A stretch of DNA of 64,000 nt from Mesorhizobium sp. 131-2-1. GTDB taxonomy: Bacteria > Pseudomonadota > Alphaproteobacteria > Rhizobiales > Rhizobiaceae. Position 1 is the first letter of the stretch, and each line of letters opens with the position of its first letter. The notes under the pieces are model-generated. The model did not search any database. It worked only from the letters and a program-made list of their open reading frames with translations, and was not told the origin of the DNA. The stretch spans positions 1 through 64,000 of the forward strand of contig NZ_AP023247.1 in NCBI RefSeq assembly GCF_016756535.1, written 5' to 3'. Shown one piece after another: positions 8,710-19,069 of the stretch. Both the position numbers and the translations under genes were made by a program.

Positions 8710-8861
8710 TGTTTCCTCGAACCCGATCTCGTTGAGACCTCTTTAACCAAGACAGGCGAAACTTGAAGCCGGTCGCGGTGCCAAGCCACTCCTGTAACAA
8801 GCGGTGCCGCCGAAGACAAAGAAAAAGGGGCGCCGGTGCCGACGGGCAGGCGCCGAAAGGA

Positions 8862-9428
8862 ATGAAAGTGTCTGGTTTCGCGTCGCTTCGCCTGGCCGTC
8901 AGCGCGGCCGTTCTCGGCGCTCTCCTTTGTTCTCCGCAGCAGGTGGCGGCACAGGGCGCGGCCGCCCCGGCGCAGACGGTCACGCTGGGTCCCAGCGGCC
9001 TTCCCTTGCCGCGTTTCGTCAGCCTGAAATCGGGCCGCGTCAATTCGCGCGTCGGCCCCGGCGCCAACTATTCCGTCGACTGGATGTACTTGAAGGCAGG
9101 CCTGCCTATGGAAATCATCCAGGAGTTCGACACCTGGCGCCGCGTGCGGGATGCCGACGGCTCGGAGGGTTGGATCAACCAGTCGCTGCTTTCGGGCCGA
9201 CGTACCGCGATCGTCGCGCCCTGGCAGCGCAGCAAGGGGGGCCGAATCAACCTGCTTGACGATCCCGACAAGGACGCAGGCGTCGTCGCCATCCTCGAGC
9301 CGGGCGTCATGGGCTCGATCAAGAAGTGCGACGGTCAATGGTGCGAAATGACCTTCGAAGGCCACACCGGCTGGCTGCAGCAGTCGGTCGTCTGGGGCGC
9401 CTATCCGGGCGAGCGGGTCAAGAACTAG
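8862..9428 (+). CDS. Exported bacterial SH3-domain protein
   Basis: This 188-aa protein has an N-terminal signal peptide (hydrophobic core about 8-24, likely cleavage near Ala-Gln 30-31). Two SH3-like units follow: one around residues 48-108 (SLKSGRVNSRVGPG, then WINQSLL) and a second about 115-175 ending in GWLQQSVVWG. Such domains bind peptidoglycan or peptides in the periplasm. The start at 8862 is chosen over an upstream ATG at 8763 because it places the signal peptide at the N-terminus. Its TAG stop interlocks with the stop of the convergent DUF4260 gene in the shared tetranucleotide CTAG (9425-9428). Confidence 0.85.
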   Translation: MKVSGFASLRLAVSAAVLGALLCSPQQVAAQGAAAPAQTVTLGPSGLPLPRFVSLKSGRVNSRVGPGANYSVDWMYLKAGLPMEIIQEFDTWRRVRDADGSEGWINQSLLSGRRTAIVAPWQRSKGGRINLLDDPDKDAGVVAILEPGVMGSIKKCDGQWCEMTFEGHTGWLQQSVVWGAYPGERVKN

Positions 9429-9814
9429 TCCGTCCCGGCAGGTCCAGGGACCTCGCGGCGGCCGATGCGGCCAAGATGGGTGTCCTGGAAACCGCTGGGC
9501 AGCTTGAGGCCGTAGCCGAGCGCGCGGTCGATGGCGATGTGGGCAATCCAGATCAGCGCGATCGCCATCGCCATGGAACTGCCGAGGACGTATCCGGCCA
9601 GCGCCAGGAAAAGCGGGACGATCAGCATGTGCAGGGCGTTGTAGGCGATGGCGCCGACGCGCGGTCCGGCGAGGTAGCCCAGCATCGACAGATCCGGCGC
9701 CAGGATGAGCAGCGCGAACAGCCACCATGACGTGCCCGTCATCGCATAGAGGACGATGGCCGCCGCCGCAGCGACACACCATTCGAGCCTTACTGCGAGA
9801 TCGACAGGCCGCAT
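9425..9814 (-). CDS. DUF4260 family membrane protein
   Basis: This is a 129-aa protein with about four hydrophobic segments. WWLFALLILAPDLSMLGYLAG and YNALHMLIVPLFLALAGYVLG are the most characteristic, followed by IALIWIAHIAIDRALGYGLK. This matches the small inner-membrane DUF4260 family of unknown function. It lies 10 bp downstream of irr on the same strand, so it may be read from the irr transcript. Its stop overlaps that of the convergent SH3 gene. Confidence 0.8.
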   Translation of the reverse strand: MRPVDLAVRLEWCVAAAAAIVLYAMTGTSWWLFALLILAPDLSMLGYLAGPRVGAIAYNALHMLIVPLFLALAGYVLGSSMAMAIALIWIAHIAIDRALGYGLKLPSGFQDTHLGRIGRREVPGPAGTD

Positions 9815-9824
9815 CGGAAGCGGA

Positions 9825-10256
9825 TCAGTCGCGCCGCTTCGGGCGCAGCCTCACCACGATATCGACATTGGCGATTTCCATGCCCTGCGGAGGCTCCGGC
9901 AGGTTGGAGACAGTCACCGGGCCGCTGGCGATATCGAAGATCCTGTTTTCGCCTTCGATATAGAAATGGTGGTGGTCGGAAGTATTGGTGTCGAAATAGG
10001 TCTTCGACCCCTCGACGGCGAGGATGCGCAGCAGGCCCGCCTGGGTGAACTGGTGAAGGGCGTTGTAGACGGTGGCCAGCGACACCGGCACGCCGGCGGC
10101 GATCGCCTCCTCATGCAGTTCCTCGGCCGACAGATGGCGATCGCCCTTGGCAAACAGCAGATCGGCCAGCGCAACGCGCTGGCGTGTCGGCCTCAGGCCG
10201 GCCTCGCGAACCCGCTTGTCCACAGCGACATTATCCTTCCGGCAGCCCTGATCCAT
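9825..10256 (-). CDS. irr: Iron response regulator Irr (Fur family)
   Basis: Irr senses haem rather than free iron and controls iron uptake, haem synthesis and iron-using proteins in alphaproteobacteria by binding ICE operators. The 143-aa protein has a winged helix about residues 20-85 (GLRPTRQRVALADLL, then SLATVYNALHQFTQAGLL). It also has the Irr-type HHH motif at 95-97 (SDHHHFYIEG), implicated in haem binding. The N-terminal GCPxxD haem regulatory motif of Bradyrhizobium Irr is absent, as in other rhizobia; only Cys5 remains. It is divergent from fabA-fabB-fabI. A perfect ICE-like palindrome occurs at 44901-44917. Confidence 0.93.
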   Translation of the reverse strand: MDQGCRKDNVAVDKRVREAGLRPTRQRVALADLLFAKGDRHLSAEELHEEAIAAGVPVSLATVYNALHQFTQAGLLRILAVEGSKTYFDTNTSDHHHFYIEGENRIFDIASGPVTVSNLPEPPQGMEIANVDIVVRLRPKRRD

Positions 10257-10521
10257 CTATCCCGTCGAAGCTCACGCTTTCGGCCCAAAAACACGCCCAG
10301 AGTGGCGAAAAAACGTCATCGGCCGAAACTGGACACGTTCCGACATATATTCTGTCGGCCGAATGCGATCAATAGAGCAAGACGCTTGTGCACCCGCGCG
10401 CATTGACCCGGGCAGATGGGCAGGTTAAGCGCAAACGCCGGTTTCCGGCCTTGGAAAGATTGTGTTAGGAAGCCAACGACAAGGGCGCCCACCGCCCGGG
10501 ACGATCACGGGGACGAAATTG

Positions 10522-11040
10522 ATGGCGGGTTCGAAGTCCAGCTACGATTATGAAGAACTGCTTGCCTGCGCCCGCGGCGAGTTGTTCGGACCGGGCAACG
10601 CGCAGCTGCCCTATCCGCCGATGCTGATGTTCGACCGCATCACCGAGATCAGCGAGACCGGCGGCGCATTCGACAAGGGCTTCATCCGCGCCGAATTCGA
10701 CATCAAGCCGGACCTGTGGTTCTTCGCCTGCCATTTCATCGGCAATCCGATCATGCCGGGCTGCCTCGGCCTCGACGCCATGTGGCAGCTGACCGGCTTC
10801 TATCTCGGCTGGCTCGGCGAGCCGGGCAAGGGCATGGCGCTGTCGACCGGCGAGGTGAAGTTCAAGGGCATGGTGACCCCGTCGGTCAAGAAGGTGGAAT
10901 ACGGCATCGACTTCAAGCGCGTGATGCGCGGGCGCCTGGTGCTCGGCATCGCCGATGGCTGGCTGAAGGCGGACGGCGAACCCATATACGCGGCGACGGA
11001 TCTGAAAGTGGGTCTGTCCAAGCAACCGGCGGCGGCTTGA
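10522..11040 (+). CDS. fabA: 3-hydroxydecanoyl-ACP dehydratase/isomerase FabA
   Basis: FabA makes the cis-3-decenoyl-ACP branch point of unsaturated fatty acid synthesis. The 172-aa protein has the hot-dog fold catalytic pair His71 ([14 protein letters not shown]) and Asp85 (LGLDAMWQ). The ATG at 10522 lies behind GGGGACGAAATT. An in-frame upstream ATG at 10462 would add 20 unconserved residues and was rejected. It is the first gene of a fabA-fabB-fabI cluster, although a strong hairpin separates it from fabB. Irr is transcribed divergently, an arrangement I recall as common in rhizobia. Confidence 0.96.
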   Translation: MAGSKSSYDYEELLACARGELFGPGNAQLPYPPMLMFDRITEISETGGAFDKGFIRAEFDIKPDLWFFACHFIGNPIMPGCLGLDAMWQLTGFYLGWLGEPGKGMALSTGEVKFKGMVTPSVKKVEYGIDFKRVMRGRLVLGIADGWLKADGEPIYAATDLKVGLSKQPAAA

Positions 11041-11115
11041 CCGGCGCCATTGTCGTGCCGCGCGCCCTTGAGATGCGGGATAGCGTAGCATTTTGATTTT
11101 GCGTATGAGCCCCAG

Positions 11116-11137
11116 CGAAAACCGACTACGGTTTTCG
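11116..11137 (+). promoter_or_regulatory. Perfect hairpin in the fabA-fabB gap
   Basis: The arms CGAAAACCG (11116-11124) and CGGTTTTCG (11129-11137) pair over 9 bp with an ACTA loop. A bulged GCCC/GGGC extension lies outside. It ends 14 nt before the fabB ribosome site AAGGAG (11152-11157). No U-tract follows, so an mRNA processing or stability element is as likely as a terminator. Confidence 0.45.
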
Positions 11138-11163
11138 GGGCCATGGGCCGGAAGGAGTTGCGA

Positions 11164-12384
11164 ATGAGACGGGTCGTAGTGACGGGCCTCGGCATCGTGT
11201 CGTCGATCGGCAACAATGCCAATGAGGTGCAGGCCTCGCTGCATGATGCCAAATCGGGCATCAGCTTTTCCAATTCCTTCGCCGAACACGGTTTCCGCTG
11301 CCAGGTCTGGGGCGCGCCGACGCTCGATCCGTCGGCAATGATCGACCGGCGCGCCATGCGTTTCCTGTCGCAGGGCGCGGCCTGGAACCATGTCGCCATG
11401 GACCAGGCGATTGCCGACGCCGGGCTTGGCGAGAGCGACATCACCAACGAGCGCACCGGCATCGTCATGGGCTCGGGCGGCCCCTCCACCCGCACCATCG
11501 TCGAAGCGGCCGAGACCACGCTCAAGAACGGCAGCCCCAAGCGCATCGGCCCGTTCGCTGTGCCGAAGGCGATGTCGTCGACGGCCTCGGCCACTTTGGC
11601 CACCTGGTTCAAGATTCACGGCGTCAACTATTCGATCTCGTCGGCGTGCTCGACCTCCGCGCACTGTATCGGCAATGCCTATGAGCTCATCCAGTGGGGT
11701 AAGCAGGACGTGATGTTCGCCGGCGGCCACGAGGATCTCGACTGGACGATGTCGGACCTGTTCGACGCGATGGGCGCCATGTCGTCGAAGTACAACGACA
11801 AGGCATCCACCGCTTCCCGCGCATATGACGTCAACCGCGACGGCTTCGTCATCGCTGGCGGCGCCGGCGTGCTGATCCTGGAGGAGTTGGAGCACGCCAA
11901 GGCGCGCGGCGCCAAGATCTATGCCGAAATCGTCGGCTACGGCGCGACCTCGGACGGCTACGACATGGTGGCGCCTTCCGGCGAAGGCGCGGTGCGCTGC
12001 ATGCGCCAGGCGCTCGCCACGGTGTCCTCGCCGGTCGACTACATCAACACGCACGGCACCTCGACGCCGGTCGGCGATTCCAAGGAAATGGGCGCCATCC
12101 GCGAGGTGTTCGGCGACAAGATGCCGTTCATCACCTCGACCAAGTCGCTGACCGGCCATTCGCTGGGCGCCGCCGGCGTGCAGGAATCGATCTACTCGAT
12201 CCTGATGATGCAGGGCGGTTTCATCGGCGAGAGCGCCCATATCGACGAGCTCGATCCGGAATTCGAAGGCATGCCGATCGTGCGCAAGCGCATCGACAAC
12301 GCCAGGATCGACACCGTTTTGTCCAATTCCTTCGGTTTCGGTGGCACCAACGCAACGCTGATTTTCCAGCGCTATTCCGCATAA
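11164..12384 (+). CDS. fabB: Beta-ketoacyl-ACP synthase I FabB
   Basis: FabB elongates the unsaturated acyl-ACP made by FabA. The 406-aa protein carries the Cys-His-His triad: Cys162 ([10 protein letters not shown]), His297 ([11 protein letters not shown]) and His332 ([10 protein letters not shown]), with Lys327 (STKSLTG). The start at 11164 is preceded by a good ribosome site GGAAGGAG and gives the family N-terminus [10 protein letters not shown]. It follows fabA by 123 bp and precedes fabI by 12 bp. Confidence 0.96.
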   Translation: MRRVVVTGLGIVSSIGNNANEVQASLHDAKSGISFSNSFAEHGFRCQVWGAPTLDPSAMIDRRAMRFLSQGAAWNHVAMDQAIADAGLGESDITNERTGIVMGSGGPSTRTIVEAAETTLKNGSPKRIGPFAVPKAMSSTASATLATWFKIHGVNYSISSACSTSAHCIGNAYELIQWGKQDVMFAGGHEDLDWTMSDLFDAMGAMSSKYNDKASTASRAYDVNRDGFVIAGGAGVLILEELEHAKARGAKIYAEIVGYGATSDGYDMVAPSGEGAVRCMRQALATVSSPVDYINTHGTSTPVGDSKEMGAIREVFGDKMPFITSTKSLTGHSLGAAGVQESIYSILMMQGGFIGESAHIDELDPEFEGMPIVRKRIDNARIDTVLSNSFGFGGTNATLIFQRYSA

Positions 12385-12396
12385 GGATCGCCAGTC

Positions 12397-13209
12397 ATGG
12401 ACGGACTGATGAAGGGCAAGCGCGGGCTTGTCATGGGTGTCGCCAACGACCATTCGATCGCCTGGGGCATTGCCCGGAAACTGTCCGAGCACGGCGCCGA
12501 GCTCGCCTTCACCTATCAGGGCGACGCCTTCGGGCGTCGGGTCAAGCCGCTGGCCGAAAAGCTCGGCGCATCGCTGGTGGTGCCTTGCGACGTCGAAGAC
12601 AGCGCTTCGGTCAGCGCCACCTTCGAAACGCTCGGCAAGGAATGGGGCGGGCTGGACTTCGTCGTCCATGCCATCGGCTTTTCCGACAAGAACGAGCTCA
12701 AGGGCCTCTACGCCGACACCAGCCGCGACAATTTCGTCCGCACCATGGTGATCTCCTGCTATTCCTTCACCGAGGTCGCACGCAACGCCGCGCCGCTGAT
12801 GACGGATGGCGGCTCGATGATCACGCTGACCTATGCCGGTTCGGTCCGGGTGATGCCGAACTACAATGTCATGGGCGTCGCCAAGGCCGGGCTGGAAGCC
12901 AGCGTGCGCTATCTCGCCAACGACTACGGCCCGCGCGGTATCCGGGTGAACGGAATCTCAGCTGGGCCGGTGCGTACGCTCGCCGGCGCCGGAATCTCGG
13001 ACGCGCGCCACATGTTCTCCTACCAGCAGCGCAACTCGCCGCTGCGCCGCACGGTGACCATCGACGAGGTCGGCGGCTCGGCGCTCTATCTGCTGTCCGA
13101 TCTCTCCTCCGGCGTGACCGGTGAGATCCACTATGTCGATTCCGGCTATCATATCGTTTCCATGCCGACGCTCGATGAATTGAAGCAGAGCGACGGCGCC
13201 CGGGAATAA
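12397..13209 (+). CDS. fabI: Enoyl-ACP reductase FabI (NADH)
   Basis: FabI catalyses the last reduction of each fatty-acid elongation cycle. The 270-aa short-chain dehydrogenase fold carries the FabI-specific active site Tyr146, Tyr156 and Lys163 (YNVMGVAK), matching E. coli numbering. It has the family N-terminus [21 protein letters not shown]. It is the triclosan-target type of enoyl reductase. It is the third gene of the fabA-fabB-fabI unit, 12 bp after fabB. Confidence 0.95.
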   Translation: MDGLMKGKRGLVMGVANDHSIAWGIARKLSEHGAELAFTYQGDAFGRRVKPLAEKLGASLVVPCDVEDSASVSATFETLGKEWGGLDFVVHAIGFSDKNELKGLYADTSRDNFVRTMVISCYSFTEVARNAAPLMTDGGSMITLTYAGSVRVMPNYNVMGVAKAGLEASVRYLANDYGPRGIRVNGISAGPVRTLAGAGISDARHMFSYQQRNSPLRRTVTIDEVGGSALYLLSDLSSGVTGEIHYVDSGYHIVSMPTLDELKQSDGARE

Positions 13210-13251
13210 TCCCGCCGGAAATACTCAGCTCCGGTAAAATTGGATCCATTG

Positions 13252-13280
13252 GCGGAAACTCATTTTAAGGAGATTTCCGC
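13252..13280. promoter_or_regulatory. Small inverted repeat between fabI and the EAL gene
   Basis: GCGGAAA (13252-13258) and TTTCCGC (13274-13280) can pair over 7 bp with a 15-nt loop, 42 bp after the fabI stop. It may end the fab transcript, but no clear U-tract follows. Confidence 0.3.
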
Positions 13281-13309
13281 TAGAACGTCCCGCAACTTGG
13301 GGACTCTGC

Positions 13310-14854
13310 ATGTCTGCTGCCAGCAACCCGAAGCGAACACCGCTGTTCCGACTGCTGACCATAGGCAGTTCGGGCATGGGCAGCTTTATCCTCGGCATCT
13401 GGGGGCTGAAGTTCGGTTTCGGCGACGGTCTTGCCGGCATGTCGGCGGGAACGATGGCCGGCATCATCGCGGCGCTCTGCGCGCTGTCCGCGGCGGGCGC
13501 CGCGCTGTCCTTCTTCGCCGGCGTCGATGAATCCGAGCAGTATGTCTTCAACGAAACCAATTTCGACAAGCTGACGGGCCTGCTCGCGCGTCCGGCAATG
13601 GTCGGCAAGATCGCCGAGGCGGCTTCGGCGACGATCCGCACCGGCGAACCGGTGTTCCTGGTCGACATCGACATCGATCGCTTCAAGCATATCAACGACG
13701 CCCTCGGCTACAGCCATGGCGACGATCTGATCCGCGCCTTCGCCGAGCGGCTCAAGGCCCGCATGCCGGAGGGCACGGTGATCGGGCGCCTCGGCGCCGG
13801 CGAGTTCGGGGTGCTGCTGGCTGACCGCGCTCTGAAGGGCCCGGTCGAGGAGGTGATCGAGAAGCTCATCGACGACATGATGGAGCCCTACCAGCTCAAT
13901 TCGCATCAGCAGTCGGTCAGCCTGTCAGTCGGCATCGCGGCGATGCCCAAGGACGGCGTCGACCCCGTGCTGGTGCTGCGCCGCTCCAACCTGGCGCTGC
14001 AGAACGCACGCGCCGGCGGCGTGGGCAACTGGTCGGTCTTCCATACCGACATGGGGCGGGTCGCCGACTATCGCCAATGGATCGAATCCGAGTTGCATAC
14101 CGCTTTCGAGCGTGGCGATTTCGACCTTCACTACCAGCCACAGCTCGACCTGCCGAGCGGCCGCGTCATCGGCTATGAGGCGCTGATCCGCTGGAAGCAT
14201 CCCGAGCGTGGCATGATCCCGCCGATGGAGTTCATCCCGATCGCGGAAGAGACCGGCATGATCAACCCGATCGGCGAATGGGTGCTGCGCAGGGCCTGCA
14301 GCGACGCCCAGTACCTGCCTGAGGATTGCTTCGTCGCCATCAACATCTCGCCGGTCCAGTTCATGACCAAGGATTTCGTCGGCAACGTGCGCGAGACGAT
14401 GGCCGCAACCGGCATCAAGCCCTCGCGGCTGGAGCTGGAAGTCACCGAGACGGCGATGATGCAGGACCGCGAGCGCGCGGCCATCATCCTGCAGCAGCTT
14501 GCCGAGATGGGCATCTCGGTGGCCGTCGACGATTTCGGCACCGGCTATTCCAATCTGAGCTACCTGATCGATTTCTCGTTCGGCAAGCTCAAGATCGACC
14601 GTTCCTTCGTCAGCCGCATCGACACCGATTCCAACTCCGGCGCGGTCGTCTCGACCATCGTCGGACTTTCGCGCGCGCTCGGCGTCGGCATCATTGCCGA
14701 AGGCGTCGAGACCGAGAACCAGGCGACGCTGCTCAGGGCCGCCGGCTGCGAGGTGGTGCAAGGCTATCTGTTCGGCCGGCCGGCGCCGCTCAAGATCGAG
14801 CTTGGCGAAGCGCGCTTCGAAAAGCGCGAGGCGCGCATCGTGAGCATGCACTAA
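13310..14854 (+). CDS. Cyclic-di-GMP phosphodiesterase with degenerate GGDEF and intact EAL
   Basis: This is a 514-aa inner-membrane signalling protein. Two hydrophobic segments lie at about 14-35 and 45-70, a GGDEF domain at about 85-245 and an EAL domain at about 255-505. The cyclase motif reads GAGEF (162-166) instead of GGDEF, so cyclase activity is probably lost. The EAL domain keeps its motifs: YEALIRW (289-295), NISPVQF, the ELEVTET block, DDFGTGYS (407-414), KID (428-430) and EGVET (464-468). It should therefore degrade c-di-GMP. No sensor domain is visible. It follows the fab genes by 100 bp, and a repeat element lies after its stop. Confidence 0.92.
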   Translation: MSAASNPKRTPLFRLLTIGSSGMGSFILGIWGLKFGFGDGLAGMSAGTMAGIIAALCALSAAGAALSFFAGVDESEQYVFNETNFDKLTGLLARPAMVGKIAEAASATIRTGEPVFLVDIDIDRFKHINDALGYSHGDDLIRAFAERLKARMPEGTVIGRLGAGEFGVLLADRALKGPVEEVIEKLIDDMMEPYQLNSHQQSVSLSVGIAAMPKDGVDPVLVLRRSNLALQNARAGGVGNWSVFHTDMGRVADYRQWIESELHTAFERGDFDLHYQPQLDLPSGRVIGYEALIRWKHPERGMIPPMEFIPIAEETGMINPIGEWVLRRACSDAQYLPEDCFVAINISPVQFMTKDFVGNVRETMAATGIKPSRLELEVTETAMMQDRERAAIILQQLAEMGISVAVDDFGTGYSNLSYLIDFSFGKLKIDRSFVSRIDTDSNSGAVVSTIVGLSRALGVGIIAEGVETENQATLLRAAGCEVVQGYLFGRPAPLKIELGEARFEKREARIVSMH

Positions 14855-14932
14855 AGCGCGCCGCGCAAAACGGATTCGTGCGACGAGCTTTATCCCAAAA
14901 CCGCTGCACATTTTTGGGCGACCTGCATTGAC
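14855..14932. repeat. Rhizobial-type intergenic palindromic repeat, copy 2
   Basis: Directly after the EAL gene stop comes an AGCGCGCCGCGCAAAACGGA segment, then CCCAAAACCGCTGCACA facing TTTTTGGGCGAC (14893-14923). It is a diverged copy of the element after dnaA (1586-1692). It probably also acts as a hairpin between the convergent EAL and methyltransferase genes. Confidence 0.55.
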
Positions 14933-14940
14933 GGTGAAGA

Positions 14941-15954
14941 TTACCGGCGCGCCGAAAGCACCTTGAACATACCGTCGCGGGCGATCTCGGCATGGCTCGA
15001 AAAGGCCGCCGCCAGCACCGCCTCGTAAGGCAGCTGGCGGTTCGCCACCATGAACAGCCGCCCGCCCGGCTTCAGCGCCTTGCCCGCCGCCCTGATCATG
15101 CCGGCGCCGACCTCGGGTTCGGCCGCCCGGCCGCGGTGGAACGGCGGGTTCATGACGATGGCGTCATAGCGCCGCTGGACCGGCTCGCCGAGCAGATCGG
15201 CCCAGAAGAAACGCGGCGCCGCCGACCCGCCGCCCACATTGGCCTTCGCCGCTTCCAGCGCCTCGAAATCCGCCTCGAACAGATCGAGCGCGGTGAGGCC
15301 AGGGAAACGCGACGCGACCTCCGCCGCCACGTAGCCCCAGCCGGCGCAGAAGTCGGCAACGGTGCCCTTGATGTCGCCCGGCAGGCTTTGCACCAGCAGT
15401 TTCGAGCCGGCGTCGACTCGATCGAAGGAGAACATGCCTGGCGCGGTGCGGAAGCGGTCCTCGACCAGAACGGCCGGATTGGCCGCGCGCAGCGCCGCCG
15501 CCGCTCCGGCGTCGTCGGGCCGGCGGAACCAGAAGGCAACGCCGTGATGCTTCGGCAGATGGCCGTCGAGCGGCACAAGCTCATCAATGCGCTTGCGCAG
15601 GGACGCGATGCCGTCCTCCTTGCCGCCGGCGACCAGGATCAATCCGCCCGGCGCCACGCGTTCGATCGCCCCGGCGACACGCAGCTCGTTCTGGCCGCGA
15701 TGGCGCCCGGCGAGCACGAGTGCCATGTCGAAGCCAGCGCCTTGCGCTTGCGGCAGGACATCGAAGCCTGCTGCCTTCAGCGGACGGAAATGCGGCCGGA
15801 AGCCCTGCGCCAAATGGAGGGAGGCAGCAAACCCTTCAGGCAAGCGGAAACCGGGCTCTGCGCCAAGAAAAAGCGCACGCTCGCCCTTTCCGGGCAAGGC
15901 AAGGGCCTCGGCCTCATAGGGATGGAACAGCGTCTTCAGCGGCTCTGCCGACAT
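14941..15954 (-). CDS. Class I SAM methyltransferase, RsmC-like
   Basis: This 337-aa protein has two methyltransferase-like halves, as in the 16S rRNA guanine-1207 N2-methyltransferase RsmC. The N-terminal half is divergent. The C-terminal half has the SAM-binding motif (VADFCAGWGYVAAEVA) near 195-210 and the NPPF catalytic motif (IVMNPPFHRG) about residue 267, typical of N-methylation of guanine or adenine. The substrate is inferred from the family. It begins 29 nt downstream of the pnp terminator, so it must have its own promoter or depend on read-through. Confidence 0.8.
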   Translation of the reverse strand: MSAEPLKTLFHPYEAEALALPGKGERALFLGAEPGFRLPEGFAASLHLAQGFRPHFRPLKAAGFDVLPQAQGAGFDMALVLAGRHRGQNELRVAGAIERVAPGGLILVAGGKEDGIASLRKRIDELVPLDGHLPKHHGVAFWFRRPDDAGAAAALRAANPAVLVEDRFRTAPGMFSFDRVDAGSKLLVQSLPGDIKGTVADFCAGWGYVAAEVASRFPGLTALDLFEADFEALEAAKANVGGGSAAPRFFWADLLGEPVQRRYDAIVMNPPFHRGRAAEPEVGAGMIRAAGKALKPGGRLFMVANRQLPYEAVLAAAFSSHAEIARDGMFKVLSARR

Positions 15955-15982
15955 TTCCTTGCCCCGTGGGAAACAAGTCCCC

Positions 15983-16017
15983 TAAACGAAAACGGGCGCG
16001 ACATCGGTCGCGCCCGT
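15983..16017 (-). terminator. Intrinsic terminator of pnp
   Basis: A perfect 11-bp stem (15992-16002 with 16007-16017, arm ACGGGCGCGAC) has an ATCG loop. It is followed on the minus strand by TTTTCGTTT, 22 bp after the pnp stop. This is a textbook rho-independent terminator. Confidence 0.85.
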
Positions 16018-16039
16018 CTCAACTATCTGGTCAGACCAA

Positions 16040-18190
<2,151 letters not shown>

Positions 18191-18460
18191 ATCTTGTCCT
18201 TCATATGCGGAAAGGGTCGCGCTGCTTGATCGTGCGCGAATGCCCTTTCCCCTGGCTTCTTTTCTCGGGCAGCCACGGGCAAGACAACGGGAAGCTCATG
18301 TCAGTCTCGGCACGATGGCCGCACGAGCGTCCTGCAATCCTGCCCCATGACCGTCCATGGGCGGTTCCGAGTGGCCCTCTGCTTTCTCGAAACCGGGTGG
18401 CCGATCGATCCGAACGGCCTTGCGCATGACCCCGAAAGCCTCGGCTCTCGAAACGCGCCC

Positions 18461-18498
18461 TGCGCAAATGCGAACTTTGCGAAGCGTCCATTTGCGCA
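18461..18498 (-). promoter_or_regulatory. Stem-loop in the pnp leader region
   Basis: A perfect 10-bp stem (TGCGCAAATG paired with CATTTGCGCA) encloses an 18-nt loop that can form a small inner hairpin (CTT-TGCG-AAG). It lies about 270 nt upstream of pnp, downstream of the rpsO hairpin. A leader-processing element is conceivable but unproven. Confidence 0.4.
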
Positions 18499-18565
18499 TC
18501 CAACCGATGCGCGGCGCTTCATTTCCTTCATTGGCGCACTGGAGATATCCGATGCACCAATGCGC

Positions 18566-18600
18566 GACCGGCGGGCTCTCCCAGGGAAAGCCCGCCGGTC
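18566..18600 (-). terminator. Hairpin after rpsO
   Basis: The 12-nt arms GACCGGCGGGCT (18566-18577) and AGCCCGCCGGTC (18589-18600) pair perfectly, 6 bp after the rpsO stop. The U-tract is missing on the minus strand. It may therefore be a weak terminator or an mRNA 3'-end stabiliser. Confidence 0.6.
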
Positions 18601-18606
18601 AATTCG

Positions 18607-18876
18607 TCAACGGCGCAGACCGAGCTTCTCGATCAGCGTCTGATAGCGCGTGTCGTCCTTGCGCTTGAGATAGTCAAGCAGGCTGCGGCGCTGGGAGACA
18701 AGAGCGAGCAGACCACGGCGGGAATGGTTATCCTTCTTGTGGTCCTTGAAGTGGTCGGTCAGATTCTTGATGCGCTCCGAAAGAATGGCCACCTGGACTT
18801 CCGGAGACCCGGTATCGCCCTTCGCGGTCGCGAATTCAGTCATCAATTCCTTCTTGCGCTCGGCAGTAATCGACAT
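18607..18876 (-). CDS. rpsO: 30S ribosomal protein S15
   Basis: S15 binds 16S rRNA early in 30S assembly. At 89 aa it is the usual length, with the family blocks [15 protein letters not shown] at the N-terminus, [24 protein letters not shown] (about 20-45), and the C-terminal [12 protein letters not shown]. The ATG at 18876 follows GGAAAAAC. In most bacteria rpsO precedes pnp, as here, and S15 represses its own translation through a leader pseudoknot. I could not identify that structure by eye. Confidence 0.97.
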   Translation of the reverse strand: MSITAERKKELMTEFATAKGDTGSPEVQVAILSERIKNLTDHFKDHKKDNHSRRGLLALVSQRRSLLDYLKRKDDTRYQTLIEKLGLRR

Positions 18877-19069
18877 CGTGTTTTTCCTTATCTGTTGGAG
18901 GAAACGGGACGCCCTCAGCCGGGATGTCGTCCAGCAGGGGCCGGTGCAAGCAACGCGTCAGGGCGCGAAGCTGCCGGGCATATAGTGCAATTCCCTGGAA
19001 AACGCCAGCCCAATTCACAAGCCGGCTTGTCGCAGGCCTTTTGCAGTCAAACCGAAGATTTGCGTTCGA

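Larger units (their letters stand above)
18191..18606. other. pnp-rpsO intergenic region with several hairpins, no gene
   Basis: This 416-bp gap holds no convincing gene. Several overlapping open frames exist, but they lack ribosome sites and are probably GC-driven. Structures seen: a near-palindrome ACCGTCCATGGGCGGT at 18350-18365 (14 of 16 positions symmetric), a 10-bp inverted repeat TGCGCAAATG/CATTTGCGCA (18461-18470 and 18489-18498), and the hairpin after rpsO at 18566-18600. Part of it is probably the pnp 5' leader, the region through which PNPase autoregulates in enterobacteria. Confidence 0.6.

Noticed and set aside
10319..10362. Two TCGGCCGA palindromes flanking TATATT in the irr-fabA gap, considered as an operator/promoter
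   Set aside because: The TGGACA-TATATT spacing is only 10 bp, and the 8-bp palindromes are expected by chance in GC-rich DNA.
18347..18668. Plus-strand open frames of about 100 aa in the pnp-rpsO gap
   Set aside because: They overlap each other in several frames, run into rpsO antisense, and have no ribosome site or recognisable domain.
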